A DNA stretch of 64,000 nucleotides from Cacajao melanocephalus (GCA_963573385.1 CAUYLG010047145.1:1-64000); one strand, 5' to 3'; numbered from the stretch's first letter, positions 18,042 to 33,342 are shown. The notes: a model not told the origin generated them from the letters alone. A program made the numbers and translations.

Positions 18042-19783
18042 ATCCTATGCTTCTTAACCATCTGCTTGCAAACCACCTTTCTGACAGTCCTAAGCTACTT
18101 TTCTTGCAAAGAAACTTGCTTTCAGTAAAGACAAGAGGGCAAACAGAGAGAAACGGATAACCATCTGCTGATGCCCACTCGTGATGCATTCTTGAGAGAA
18201 ACTCACAAAACTGAAGGCAATTCATGTCCTCAAGAGGCTTCCGAACCAGCTGGTGAAACCATCTAGCACATGACACAGAGACAAGCATGGTGTCAAACAC
18301 TGTAACACCTGCATGGGGTGGGTGTCTGTGGGTGCAGCAGCTGGAGACAGAGTTCTGGAAACGCAGGGATGTGTCACTAGAGCATAAAAGACGGACAGGA
18401 AATATGCTCTTCCTTAAAGTCTGATTAAAAAAAAAAAAAAAGATACTTTCCAACAGGGCCCAATGCCCATCTCAGCAATGCAGCGCGTGTGTAACCAAAT
18501 CACACAGAAATGAGCACTTAAAATAACATCTGTTGGATTAATTAGCTGTGTAATTAGTCTCCCCTCAGTGGAGCTGGGCTTTGTGGCTGTTGCCTGAAAT
18601 CTCCCCAGGTGACTTGATTCCAAATGCCACACTCCAAAAGGCAGAAAGCGCAGGCCAGGAAAAGAATACAAGCATCCAACTGTGTGTGCGGGAGGGAGCG
18701 GGAAGGGAGAGGGAGTTTCTGGACAATGTGGTGGGTCCTTCGGGAACCCAGCTAGAACATCAGGGAGGAACAGTCAGCCACAGAGGTGTCACTTGAGAAC
18801 TCACCACCTCAGAGCGAATCTGCCCACCCCCAAGGCATGAGTTTTGGATAAACTGAAAGCACTAAAGGCTCAGAGATACGAATTAGGGCAGGAAGACCAT
18901 GGAGGTGAAGAGACGAGTATGGATTCCCAGTTGGACACAAAGAGACAGGACAAAGGTCAGAGCTCCGGTCCCTGGAGGAGCTGTTTGGTCTTCCTACGCC
19001 AACAGCTGCAGCCACCACGAATGTGAACCCAGTCTGGGCAAAAAAAAATGAATAATGAAAATGGTCAGAGCCTAAGCTGAGAACCAGAAAGTGAACAAAC
19101 ACGCACAAACAGATGTCTCTAGCCAAATCACTCCCGCAGTGCTTCCTCAACCACAGCTGGCTTCGGAGTCACACTTGCTGACTCATGTCTCGGACAGGGA
19201 GGAAATCACAGCCCTGGGACCCGCGCCACTTGGCTTGGCTCACTAGAAGAGCCGAGGAATATTCCCCGTGCTTCTCTATCTTTAAGTATTTTAGAAAACA
19301 AGAGACATGGCAGTAGCAGGAAAGTACAGAAGATGAAGGATAGGAGTTACGGGAGGACCACAGTGAAAACCATCTTGGAGCAGGAGACTCCTCGGCTGGG
19401 GAAGAGCCTGTGGGGTTACCTTTTACCTCCCCTGCCCCCACCTCAAGGCACAGAGTGCCCTGCCCTAGACAGAGGAAAAACATCTAATGCTGCTCAGAGA
19501 ACCTTCCTGAGCCTGCAACCATCAGCAGTTCACAAAGAATCTGGAACACGAAACAGTCCATTGAAATGAACCCTGTTGGAAACCTGCAAGCCATGTTCTC
19601 AAGCTGGAAAGGGTCACTCTGCTAAGATACTCCCTGCCATAAACACAGTCGGAACTCCTCCCAGATCTTCAGGAGCGCCAACAGGCATCCACAGGACCAA
19701 TGGAGTAACAAAGACTCCCTCCCAAGAGCAAAAGGGGTCTAAGAGCAAACACCAAACCCCGACATTACCATTCTTCTTGTCCC
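18042..19783. other. Single-copy intron sequence
   Basis: No gene is supported. It contains a pair of homeodomain words at 18538-18557. Confidence 0.5.
18538..18557. promoter_or_regulatory. Paired TAATTAG homeodomain words
   Basis: TAATTAG at 18539-18545 and again at 18551-18557, 12 bp apart start to start. This is a candidate cooperative homeodomain site. Confidence 0.35.
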
Positions 19784-19800
19784 AAAGGCCTTTAGATACA

Positions 19801-20477
<677 letters not shown>

Positions 20478-20780
20478 GGCTGGGCACGGTGGCTCACGCC
20501 TGTAATCCCAGCACTTTGGGAGGCCACAGCGGGCAGAGCATGAGGCCAAAAGATCGAGACCATCCTGGCCAAGATGGTGAAACCCCATCTTTACTAAAAA
20601 TACAAAAATTAGCCGGGCGTGGTGGCGGCTGCCTGTAGTCCCAGCTACTCAGGAGACTGAGGCAGGAGAATCACTTGAACCCAGTAGGCGGAGGATGCAG
20701 TAAGCAGAGATCACACAGCTGCACTCCGGCCTGGAAACAGAGTGAGACTCGGTATCAAAAAATAAAAAATAAAAAAACCA
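20478..20780 (+). mobile_element. Alu
   Basis: Full-length Alu from GGCTGGGCACGGTGGCTCAC to an A-rich tail. Confidence 0.92.
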
Positions 20781-21008
20781 AACACACCTGATAGCTGCTC
20801 ATTGCCCGCTGCCCACACTTGACCAGAGGGCAGTCTTCAATGGAAAGAAGGTTCTGGAAGGAGGGAAGAAGGATGGGAAGGAGGGAAAGAGGAACAGAAG
20901 ATGTGCCAGGCTGGAGGTTCCCATTACAGAGCATGGACAATAAAGAACCACACTCCCAGTATACACTGCTAACAAAGTGTTCCCTAAACCAGATAGGTTT
21001 GCACTGTT

Positions 21009-21440
21009 TCATTTATTTAGTTATTTACTGAGACAGGGTTTTGCTCTGTCACCCAAGCTGGACTGCAGTGCTGTGATCATGGTTCACTGCAGCCTCGACC
21101 TCCTGGGCTCAAGCAATCCTCCCACCTCAGCCCCCTCATGTAGCTGGGACTACAGGCACCATCACACCGTGTTAAATTTTTTATTTTTCATCAAGATGAG
21201 GTCTGGCTATGTTGCCCAGGCTGGTCTTGAACTCTCAGGCTCAAGTGATCCTCCCCGCTCAGCTCCCTATGCAGACAAGACCACAGGTGTATACCACATC
21301 TGGCTAATTTTTTACATTTTTTATAGAGTCAGGGTCTGTTTATGTTGCCCAGGCTGGTCTTGAACTCCTGGGCTCAAGCAGTCCCCCTGCCTCAGCCTCT
21401 CTAAGTGTTGAGATTACAGGTGGGAGCCACGGCCCCGAAC
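21009..21440 (-). mobile_element. Three-armed Alu
   Basis: About 430 bp instead of about 300. One right-arm unit is followed by two successive arm units, each with its own TGTTGCCCAGGCTGGTCTTGA block (about 21211 and 21341). The middle unit ends like a right arm (ACCACAGGTGTATACCACATC). An old, diverged subfamily. Confidence 0.8.
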
Positions 21441-22810
21441 AAGTTTTTTAGTAACACATGACACACTCATGAACCCAAGCCTGTACAAAATCCTACTTCA
21501 ATGCCCAGCACAGAATCAGCACTCCACAAATATTGTTGACCCAGGGAAGGAAGTCCCCTTCCTAGTGATTTCAGTCTCCCAGACGCTGCCCAGGGGAATG
21601 GTCTGGGAAATCCTGTGGTCTGGCCTCTTGGGTCCTGAGGGCTAGAGTCTGAACCCATGGGAGGAAAACAAGTCAGGGTAGCAGATGGAAGGATGCCTTC
21701 CACCCAGAACCCAACCTTCTGTCTCACTCTGAGGGCCAGCAGAAAGATGGGGATGCCCCAGTGGGACACGTCACCAAGGAAGCCCAAAGAGGTCAGCTCA
21801 GAAGTGGTTACAAAGGTTCCTCCATCCTCCAGGAAGAGCCTACTGCCAGAGATGGAAGACAGGAAGAGAGACTCAAGCAGCAGGTGGATGCAAACCCCTT
21901 CAGCAGCTCCAGCGCACAGGCCGGCCCCACCAAGCAGCGTGGGTACCACTGTTGACCTAAGAGACTGGATATGCTTTGGAGGATCTCGTCCTGAGTCTCA
22001 GAACATGCCCCACTCATTAACAGGTTATAAACCAAACACATCAGTAGATAAACATTTCTAACCTTCTAACTAGTTTGCCTTTTATGGGACGAGGATGGGG
22101 ACCCTAGAGAACGTCCCCTAATCATTTTTGATGAGTAGTCCCAATTTAAACCCACTTTCTGCATTTCCTATTAGCGACCTATATACCATCCGCACATGGG
22201 GTCTGCCATGCACTGTGAGCAACGCTCACGTGCTGTGAATTTTCACGGTCTAGGTACAAGTAACCAGAGCAGGAGGAGACCAAGAAGGCCTGGAGCAAAA
22301 CAGGGGCAGCTTCGGCATCTGGCCAAGCTGCTGCCGACCAAGCCAGGCCTCCTGATGTCCGCTGCGTGACGCAAAAGCATTTCAATAAAATGAATTCAGG
22401 AAAAAAAATGACTGAAAAGTAAGTCTGGACAAACAGCTCTGGAGAAAATTTCAGATTATAACAGGAAAGCATTTTCTTTAACACAGAAAATACGACTATC
22501 TAATAGTACACTTTTCTATAAATAACAAAAACTGGATATCATCATTAGAGGCATTTGTAACTTTGTTCTTCTGTTGGGAACCACTGGAAGAAAAGGGGTT
22601 TCACAAACAAGGAAGCCACACAGCTCTCTTTACGCTTCTGTACAGCCTGTTGGCAGGTCACTATGAAGGCATTTCTAGGCTATCCAGAGGTAGAGCTGCC
22701 GAACAAAACACAGGATGCTCAGTTAAATGTGAATTTCAGGTAAGCGTAAGCATAATTCATGAGCTATCTTTACACAAAACATCACTGATGGTTATCTGAG
22801 ATTTACATTT

Positions 22811-22885
22811 GCCGGCCAAGGTAAGAGAACCACTTGAGCCCAGGAGTTTTGAGACCAGCCTGGGCAACACAGTGAGACCCTTTTT
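22811..22885 (+). mobile_element. Alu left-arm fragment
   Basis: Matches only part of the Alu left arm (CACTTGAGCCCAGGAG, GACCAGCCTGGGCAACA). Confidence 0.8.
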
Positions 22886-23769
22886 TTTTTTTAATGTGAC
22901 TTAAATTTCTTTTTATAAAAAAGAAAATAATAATAAAATTCACATCACTGGGAATTCCACCTTTTTCTTGGCTGTATTTGCCAACACAATCCCAAGTCAC
23001 CCCCTTAATGTTGCTAGTTTCTACATTCTCCAGTACTTCTATGAGTGACAGATTTTCTGCCATCAGAAAATTTTAACTTTCATCCTACATCCCGGCTGCT
23101 TTAAGTGCTAAAAACCAGTTTTTGTTAAGTATTAAATATACATTTATTCAATACTACCAGAATGGTTTTCACAGTACCAGCTTTTCCCACCCTACACTTA
23201 GTAATATTTGTAGCTTCAAGTTATGTGTAAAACAGAAGAACATGGTTCAGGTAGATCATATAATTATTTACAAACTCTTGCCTTTTCCTGACAGTGTTCC
23301 TGACAATGCCTAATTGTTCCCTTACAATTTCCCTTTCAAAACAAACAAACAAAAAAAACCAGAAACACCTGTTGGGACTAGATACATTCACATTTGGCCT
23401 TTTGGTCCAAGTCCTCAGCAAGTTGCAAGAATTCAACACTGAGTTCACACCTCTGCCCCATTATACCTTCCATACTGCCTCTCTTGCCAGAGTGTTCACC
23501 TAGAAGAACTGTAACACAACGCGTTATTCTGGAATGCAGAAGCAACAGAATATTTGCAGCAAAAGTGTCCTAAGGGTTCCAGACCACCTCTAAGATGGCA
23601 GATGTCATTCATGCAAAGAATTCCATGGTATGGCTTATTCCTCTGGATGGGGATGGGAGAAGAGACTGAAAGTTTAAGATTTCTCTCTCATAAGAAGGTC
23701 CAGGGCTTTCTAAATAGAAAATCTAGGGGACTTTCCGATATTTTGAGAAATATATTTGTCCACTGTTAT

Positions 23770-23804
23770 TTGTAGCTATTAGATTTTGTAGCTATTAGAT
23801 TTTC
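23770..23804. repeat. 17-bp tandem duplication
   Basis: TGTAGCTATTAGATTTT is repeated twice in tandem. Confidence 0.9.
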
Positions 23805-24412
23805 TGAAATGAGACCTCCTTGCTGCTCAGCCTAAGTCCGGGGCCATGGTATGCCTTTGGAATCCAAAAAGAGATTCATAACCAATACCTGAAAACAGTT
23901 TGTACTGGAAATGTGTAGACGTAGTCATGAAATCTCATGCTATTTACATAAGAACTTCAGAAAAGGGAACTTCCATGACTTTCAGATCGCTTTTTGAAGA
24001 TAAATGGTGAGCTCCACAGTCTCCATTAAAGTGCCCTAAAAATCCAGCTCCTCTTCCAAGACTCTGTTTCTTCTGGAACTTCCCTCAACCCAGAGAATTC
24101 AATGAAGGCAAACTAAGAAATTTTCTTTTGGGGAATATGCCAGAGAGAAACAGCAAAAGATGAGAGGAAGACGTTTGGTCCACAGACGGACACCAAATGC
24201 CAGGAGAGAGAACCAGGCCTTTCTGCCCCTTCTTGTTCCCCCCATGTCTCCAATGATAGTATTCTGTAAATATGCCCCGATTTATTGAAATCTGTGGATC
24301 ATTCACAAGAGGCTCTGCAAGAAGTAAGAGAATGGAGAAACAGAAGCACAGCTTCTTATACCAGCTAGGAAAGACTGGTTACGTAAGCAATCATTGCACA
24401 GCTAGCCATCTA

Positions 24413-24826
<414 letters not shown>

Positions 24827-25271
24827 CTACCCACATTGGAACAGTGAAAAGGGACCCATATTAGAACAATGCTGTCCATCTGACCACAAACACGGAAAAC
24901 AACAACATGGCGTTGGTCACTGCGTGTGGAGTCTGGCCATCATCTAACGGGGAAGGGTGGCATGGCCACCTGCTTTCTGAAAGGCCACTGGGAAGTGCCG
25001 CATTTACTGGCATTAGGTCCTGGGACCCAACAACCCCACTTCATGGAACAGCACAAGTATGTAGAGATTTACGTTCCAAACTCATTATCTGCAATATCCA
25101 AACCCTGCACATAACCTCAAGGTACATTAAAAAAGAGACTGGTCAATAAAGGAAACACTATGTAGCCATTAAAAAGAGTGACTGTATCTACATATACTGA
25201 CGTAAAATGATTCTGATGATAAAAAGTATCTATATGTACTAATCTAAAAGATTTTCATGAATAAAACAAAC

Positions 25272-25943
<672 letters not shown>

Positions 25944-28900
25944 CTATGTTACATGCAAAAAGAAAATAAAAATATGTCACACAGTAAGATTAACCAGCTA
26001 TTTACTTTCTTTTAAAGTTTACTAATTTTAAAAATTCCTGGATTTTTCCAATTTTTTTTTTTTACAGAGAACATGTACTACGCATATTACTGTAACTGTA
26101 AAATAATAAGGAATGCACATTTTATTACTAGCTTACACTTGAGGTCAACATGGAATGCTAAACTTGTATCAAAGAATTAAGAATACAATACTATTCTAAA
26201 AGGGTCTGGTCAGTTCTTTACCATCTACAAAAAGGACTCAGAAAAGAGAGACCGAGAAAAAAAAAAAACACTAAAAGCATTTAGAAAAAGGAGAAAATAA
26301 AAGTGCCATAGTTAATGGTTGCAAAACTGGTTTTTCGACAGATGATTTTTAAGTACTGAACTTTTTTTTTTTCCGTAGGCACATCTAATAAGATTTCAGT
26401 TCCATTATGTGGTGTCTAAAGCGCGGGGTCAAAAGATAACACCAACCTGACCTTCTTGACATGAGGGTGTGTGAAATGCCGTAACCAGAGTGACCCACAC
26501 AAAGCTTGCGCCTAAAGCCATCGGCTGAGAGTGTGAAATACAACCTATTGGAGGGATGTGGGTGAAGATAGGCGAGAAGCTTCTGGAAAGAGGAAAGAAC
26601 AAGGGACCTCCCAACAAGGTATCCACCTTTCATGCCACACACCACTGGTGAACCATAAGCCACACATTCCCCACAGCAGTGATGAATGAACGTGGTCCTG
26701 GCATGAGCCCTGCCCCCTAAAATATTTGCTTTTTCCATCTTCCTGGAGTCCCCTTGAAGTTAACTGGTGGCCACCAGAGCTGCAGAGTCAGCCCTGGCTC
26801 TCGAGCGAGGACCCATCAGGCCCATGCACAGCCTCCCAGCCCAGCTACACAAACCTGTGACCCACCAGCACCAACCATCAAGTCGGGGAAATGAATCTCA
26901 GGCCTCCAGCTGCTCCAGGAGAAGGAGGGCAGGAAGGCGAAAGGTGCTAAAATTCACCCAAACATCTGGCCTTTCACACCTTCTAAATCACCTGCAGGAA
27001 AACATTCCCTTCCTTTCATTTGTTGGTTGGAGGCACCAAGGTATGGAGAGAGGTGGCAGAAGTAGGTACTTCAAACAAAACAAAAAAAAATTGTCCAATA
27101 ATGAGAAAACAAGGTTTGAAGAGACTGGCTCCAGGATCCTGATGCAAACCACACTTTCGCCGGAGCTTCAAACACGCAGCCACGCCGGGCGGGCAGGGTT
27201 GGGGGGAGGGAGGGGACGCTCCCCAAAGGATTTATGCTTTTTGCTCTCAGCACAAGACAAAGGCCTTCAGGCACCACCTACGGGCATAAAGTGTGCAGCT
27301 GTCTTTCTAAGACCCCTACTTCCCTGCAGCGCACCCCACAGAAGAGCACCAAGAATGCACATTTCAGTCCAAATCACTATCTGACTCCGCCTACGTTTTC
27401 TGATATGCCCATCTCCCGCATGATGAATTTATGGCCCTTCTGGGAGTGTGAGTCCCAGTGAGTTTCTTACACATAGGGAAAGAACTGAGAGGACGGGTTG
27501 TGAAGCAATGCAAAGTCCGATGGAGGTTTTCTTCCATCCTCCCGCACTGCACAATCCTCCTAGAACAGCATGCGCAGACGTCCTCTATGTGGAGAATCTG
27601 GCCATGTGCAGGAATCAATACCACACTCTGCCTCAAAGCGTGTGGTGTGGCCACGAAGAGCTGGTGTGGACACTGGCTTCTCCTCTCCTGCGTGCCTTGT
27701 TGCTCCAGGGCAGCTCACATGTGGCCCAGACCCAACACCGTGGCGGACAACCCTCTTTGCACACAATTTAAGATTAATAGGTAACCTTCAGTCTTGGCCC
27801 AATCAAAGGAACCCCAGCTGGAAACTGTTTTGAGTAACAGACTGTGGTGGAGTCTGAATCTCTCTGCTAAAGCTGACGGATTTCCATTCCAAAGACTCAC
27901 GGGTGAAGAAAAACATCAAAGCAAAACACAGATGCTGGGGGATGGCAGGAGTGTGCCCTGATTTCCAACTGCCCTTTCTATTCGTCCCCCCTCCTCCGGG
28001 CAGAAAGCGGCACAAATTTCAGAGAGCTTGTCACGGACGTCACTTAGCCAGGAATGCAAGATCAACACGGAAGAGCTCATGCCATCTCTGAACTCACACA
28101 CCTCGGACACAGGCTCCACACTGGCCATGGGAGAGGGCAGAGGGCAGGCGTGTGTCAGTGGCAGCCACTCTCCTGGTTCTGAGGAGCAAGGGCGCCCACA
28201 TCTCTATGGGTGGAGAGGATTGAGAGTGGGGCCAGGATGCACGTCCTCTGAGAAAGGAGTGATACATTTACATGTGAAAGCAGAAGGATGAGGAATTAAG
28301 GACCTTGGAGCTCAGTACCAGTGAGAGAGAAAGTGCATTTTCCATTCTAGATCAGATGAGTCACTAAGGACGGAAAGAGCCCAGTCTCCAAGCTTCACTT
28401 GAGCCCTGGGATTCCTGCTGTGTCAGCCAATCACAGGTATCTCACTAGGGCAGGTGTTAGGACGTGGACATGTGAGCACTAGGAGCTGGGCCAGAGCCAG
28501 CCGCTGTTTCAGACCAAAAGATCCCAAGGAATTCAATCAGGAGCACTTTGCAGAAGTAACTTGGGGCCCAGAGACAACGTGAGGGGGCTTCCGTCGGATG
28601 CCTCGGGCCCTGCAGCCTTCCCCTAACTCCACTCAACTTCCAGGAGGTGCATAGGAAAAACAGGTTGAACCTTAATCCTGATTCATAAATGAGTATCACA
28701 CAAAAATCAGAACTACACCACTCCAGGCAATGAAGACAATATCACCAGGCTTTGTAGATTAGCCCAACCCTCTCTCGTTTCTGGATGAGAAATTATCTCA
28801 GGCTTTCAGAAAGTTCACTCTTAATATAGCAACCTACGCACTAGTATTCGTGACTGCCAGGGCAGCGACTCCGGCCCAGGGTGAGGTCAGACAAGAAACC

Positions 28901-29274
28901 GAAACCCACACCACTGCTTGCATCTCCTGAGAATGCAGCTCTGTCTCCTCCAACGTGAAAAAGGAGCAGAAGGAGAATAAAAGCCTCGGCTGAAAGGGAG
29001 GGCTGGGAGGGCCACTGGGAAGCCACACGCATCACCGCCACTTCGCTGGGTGCCACAAAGAGCAACTCTGGAGAGCCACCCTGGCTGATCATGAATAATC
29101 TCCCAGGGAACTGGGACAGGGTGGGGTGGGGAAGGGGTGAGTAAGGAGGGTTGTGTGTGAGAAGCCCTGGGCCCTCCCCAGGTCAGCTGCATCTGGAGCA
29201 GTTTCTCTAGCAGACAGTAAAGAACTCGATTACATCCAGTTAACTGTGCTCTAAACTGATTATGCATGTGCCGG

Positions 29275-29293
29275 GCTAATGGATTACATTAGC
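29275..29293. promoter_or_regulatory. Inverted repeat GCTAATG-GATTA-CATTAGC
   Basis: Perfect 7-bp arms (29275-29281 and 29287-29293) with a GATTA loop inside an AT-rich unique block that also carries ATTATGCAT. Candidate paired homeodomain site. Confidence 0.35.
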
Positions 29294-30989
29294 AAGAGGA
29301 AAAATAACATGCAATCAATCTCCATTTACTACAGGCCACACCAGGGCCTAGAGAAAAAGTGACTCTCAAACCACCTCCCATCCCCACCCCAAATCAGTGG
29401 ACTGATGAAACCTTATGAGAGGGAGCCCCTCTTGGTGGCAAGACAAGTTTTATCTTAGTCGTCCTGAGGAACCAGAGAGCTCAGGGCGAGCACGGGAATG
29501 ATAATCCCAGCGATGTCATCCAGGAGGAAGCAGGAGAGCTCCCCACCCACTTTGGCGGATCCCGGGCAGGCACAGGGCCATTCATTACCCAAGGACTAAT
29601 GAGACTAGACTAATGACCTTTGGCTCCTGACGGAGGCAATTCTGCCCTGGTCACCCCCGGGGATGTGCCAGACAAATGCACGATTTCGGGACCTCTCCTT
29701 TGCGTGCTAGGTCCACGTTCTACCCTGCACCCCAACACTCAGGACCCTTCTCCCCATGCCATCTTTTTGAACAAGAGTTTCCTCTACCTTAAAGAAAAGG
29801 AATGAGAAAATGAAGGCCCAGGAGGACAGGGCCATCATGCAGAAACACACAAATAAACTGCGCCTCTTCCATCCACACCTCACCCTGACTCTCTGGGTGT
29901 GACCCACGGACAAGGTTTGTGGACCAAAACGGGATGTTCTCAGCAAATCCTTTCCAAGTTCCAGGCCCATTAGAAGCAAAGCCAAGTGCCTGACAGACTC
30001 TTATTCAAGACTCCAGCTGCACGAAGGATGCAGCGTGCGAGTTAATCACCACCGTGTGCGTTTTAGAATCTAAAGGGCAATTTTTTCCTCGGATGGAAGA
30101 GGCCAGCTTCGTGCCACCTCTAAACAACCTTCATCAAAGTTGCGCACAACCTTCAATGGCCACACCGAGTCCTTTGTACAAATTTTACTCAGTCAGGTCC
30201 TTTGGAAATTCTTTTTCCCACTGGTTTTTCCATCAGGTTTTCTTGACCACATTGGCACCATCCTGTTGCCAGTTCAGATCTCCAATTTAAACTGACTGCA
30301 AAGGGCCTTTTTCTTTCAATGGTGGCACAAAACTCAGCCAGTCCAGCAAGGTGCTTGCTCATTTGAGATAAGGGGATTGGCTGCCTGGAGTCCAGACCTT
30401 CCTCACTGCACTGCAGCTGAGTTGATGGTCAGTTCCAGAACGTTCTATCCCCTCTACCTCATTCCTGCCTTCTCCTCCTTTACCTAAAGTGCTTTCTCAT
30501 CAGCAATACGCAGGCCTCCCCACACCTTGAGAAAGAGCAGCTGTAAAATGAAGTACAATTATCAATCCCCGCATAGGCCAGCATGGGGAAAGGACTAGAC
30601 GTCTTCCTCATGTGGAATCTCCATTTAAAATCACACTAAGTAGAGTGGGGCCTCAGCTAGCTCAGGGACAGCACAGACCAAACAATCGTGGGCCCAAAGA
30701 TGCGAGAAACAGCGTGAAAGGCAAGAGCAGAGGCTGATAACAGGAGTGAGGAAAATGAAAACAGAGAGTGAGGGAGTGGAAGGTGTGTGGAATGAGGCCG
30801 GGGAGATTTATGGCAATTTGTACCTGATTGTTCATACTAAAGCCATTATGGGATGATTAGAGAAAAAGGTGAGGCTTTAAGTCCAGTGAAAATCAATAGA
30901 GACGTCTGGAGCAATTCTGCCGTGCAAGTGAAAGGACTATTTACAGTATCCGGAGCACCTCCTCCTAGGTTACCATCTACGGAGTAGAG

Positions 30990-31150
30990 GGAAGGGCTGG
31001 GGCGGATGTCGGGGGTGGGAGGAGAGAAAGAATAAATGGACAAGAAGGAGGGAAGAGGAGAAGAGATAGAGGGAGGGGGGAGGATGGGAGAAGCACAGGA
31101 AAAGGACGAAAGAGTGTAAGGAAGAGAAAGAGGACATAGAACCCAGGAAG
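30990..31150. repeat. Purine-rich (GA/GGA) tract
   Basis: About 160 bp strongly biased to A and G on the plus strand with few interruptions; the transcript strand is C/T-rich. Confidence 0.7.
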
Positions 31151-31837
31151 CAACGGAGAAAAACAAAAACAAAGGAGGCCCCTCATGGACCCTGCTTTCC
31201 CCACAGCATTTAGCACCTTCTAGCCTGTTTCATAATTTATTCATCGTTTCTCACCCATCTCCTGCTAAAAGAATGGAAGCTCTGTAAGGGCAGGGATTTT
31301 TTTTTTTTTTTTTTTTGGTCAATTTCATGCACTGATGTGGACACGTGCCCAGAACAGCACGTGGCGTTCAGAAGGTGCCCAGTGTGTATCTGTTAGTGGG
31401 ATGATGGATGCATGCATGAAAGAAGGAAGGAACAAACCACCCAGGAGCATCCAGGAAAGAAGAAATAGAAAAGAAAAAGGAATAAAGACATGGAAAAGGA
31501 AAGCAGAAAAAGTCTAAAAGAAAGACAGAAACTACAGGAGCAGAGGATGCGAAAGAGCCCACATTAAGTAAGAGAAGAACCAACCATTGAGGCGCTGTCA
31601 ACAAAACCTGCTCCAACATGGGGCACTGAGAAAGAGAACCTTCAGCCACTAAAGCTACTCACTGAACCTGTCATATTTCCACCTGGTGATGACGTGGACG
31701 CCGCTGACTTTCCTCCCAACTGCAAGTTACCAACCAACAGCCACGGGGGCCACGCCCGAGACTGTCCGTCTCCTCCCCAGTGCTCCCTAACTCGCCTGTT
31801 AGGGACCAACAAGAGAGCGCCTGAGCCCCGAGGAGCT

Positions 31838-31846
31838 GGGCCTTAC
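31838..31846 (-). other. ZFHX3: Exon 3 splice donor
   Basis: The sequence is AAG|GTAAGG, a strong consensus donor directly after Lys1077. Confidence 0.9.
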
Positions 31847-32343
31847 CTTGTACAGCTTCAGGCTGGCCTCGTGCCTGGAGTTGACCGTGTGCAGCCGCAG
31901 CTTCTCCAGGCTGTTGGTGTAGTAGTCGCAGGCGTTGCACTTGAGGTGCACGGGGTTGCCAATGGCCACACACTTGAGCCTCCACTCGTTGGCCTTGCCG
32001 CCCTCCTTGATGTGGGCCACCAGCTGGTACTTCTGCACGTGCTTGTCCGTCTTGCAGTGCAGCTGGAAGTTGGCCTTGAGCTGGGTGTTATAACGGCAGA
32101 GCTTGCACTGGTACGAGTCCCCCATCACCGCCTTCCACTCATCCTCTGACAGGCTGCGCTCCACGTTCATGTGCAGGCCCAGCATGTCCAGGTTGTCCGT
32201 CGTGAACTTGTTGCAGACGGCACACTGGAAGAGCTTCAGCGATGGGTCGTTGGTCTGGATGAAGCTCTCCCCCAGGTTCATCAGCTCCTCTGACACCAGC
32301 TGCCCGCCCCCGAGCCGCATGTCTAGGGGGATCTCACCGCCCA
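31847..32343 (-). CDS. ZFHX3: ZFHX3 exon 3 (residues 912-1077)
   Basis: The exon begins with TG, which completes codon 912 (G from exon 2 plus TG gives Val), and ends after Lys1077 in phase 0. Acceptor: a long pyrimidine tract then CCGCAG at 32344-32349. Donor: AAG|GTAAGG at 31846. It encodes [15 protein letters not shown] and three more finger-like units. C952/C955/H969 has no clear fourth ligand. C991/C994/H1007/H1013 and C1037/C1040/H1053/H1059 are complete C2H2 fingers with the wider His spacing typical of RNA/DNA-binding or matrin-like fingers. The protein reads straight on from exon 2. Met920 (codon 32318-32320, G at -3, C at +4) is the first Met in this exon and is the likely start of the shorter ATBF1-B form (2783 aa in the literature, as I remember it; starting at Met920 of 3703 would give 2784). 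Confidence 0.97.
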
Positions 32344-32934
<591 letters not shown>

Positions 32935-32935
32935 T

Positions 32936-33328
32936 ACCTCTTTTATATTCCAATTAACCCCCTTTCTAAGATCCAAGAAAAGATAGAAATATGTATCGTT
33001 CACTGGATGTAACAGAATCTCAAACCCCAGACCTCCGAAAATTAGAAATGACTTACAGCTGCAATCTTAGCATACCAAACCTTCATGGCAAACCAGAGTC
33101 GGGCCCAGAATCCATCTGAAGTGGCAGTGACCAACATGACTTTCTACCATCATGGGAACATTCTGTGGCTATGTTGTCTGATGCAGCAGTCACTGGCTAC
33201 ATGTGACTAATGAATACTTGAAATATGGGTAGTGCAACTAAGGAACTGAATTTTTAATGTTATTTAAATTTCGGAAGCTACATGGTGGTAAGTGGCACCT
33301 GAGTTGGACAGTACATCTCTCAAGCAAA
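32936..33328. other. Unique intron 2 sequence
   Basis: Part (about 33130-33310) has the look of an old interspersed repeat (GATGCAGCAGTCACTGGCTACATG), but I cannot name it. No gene. Confidence 0.4.
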
Positions 33329-33342
33329 GATTTAGGGAGTAG

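Larger units (their letters stand above)
26115..31846. other. Alu-free single-copy intron block next to exon 3
   Basis: 5.7 kb without a recent repeat. It holds an inverted repeat at 29275-29293, GACTAATGA twice near 29594-29616 and purine-rich tracts at 30990-31150 and 31415-31540. The longest plus-strand open frame (26767-27384) has no recognisable domain. Confidence 0.55.

Noticed and set aside
26767..27384. 205-codon open frame on the plus strand in intron 3
   Set aside because: No recognisable domain, low-complexity Arg/Ser mix, no promoter or splice support; other frames are also open by chance.
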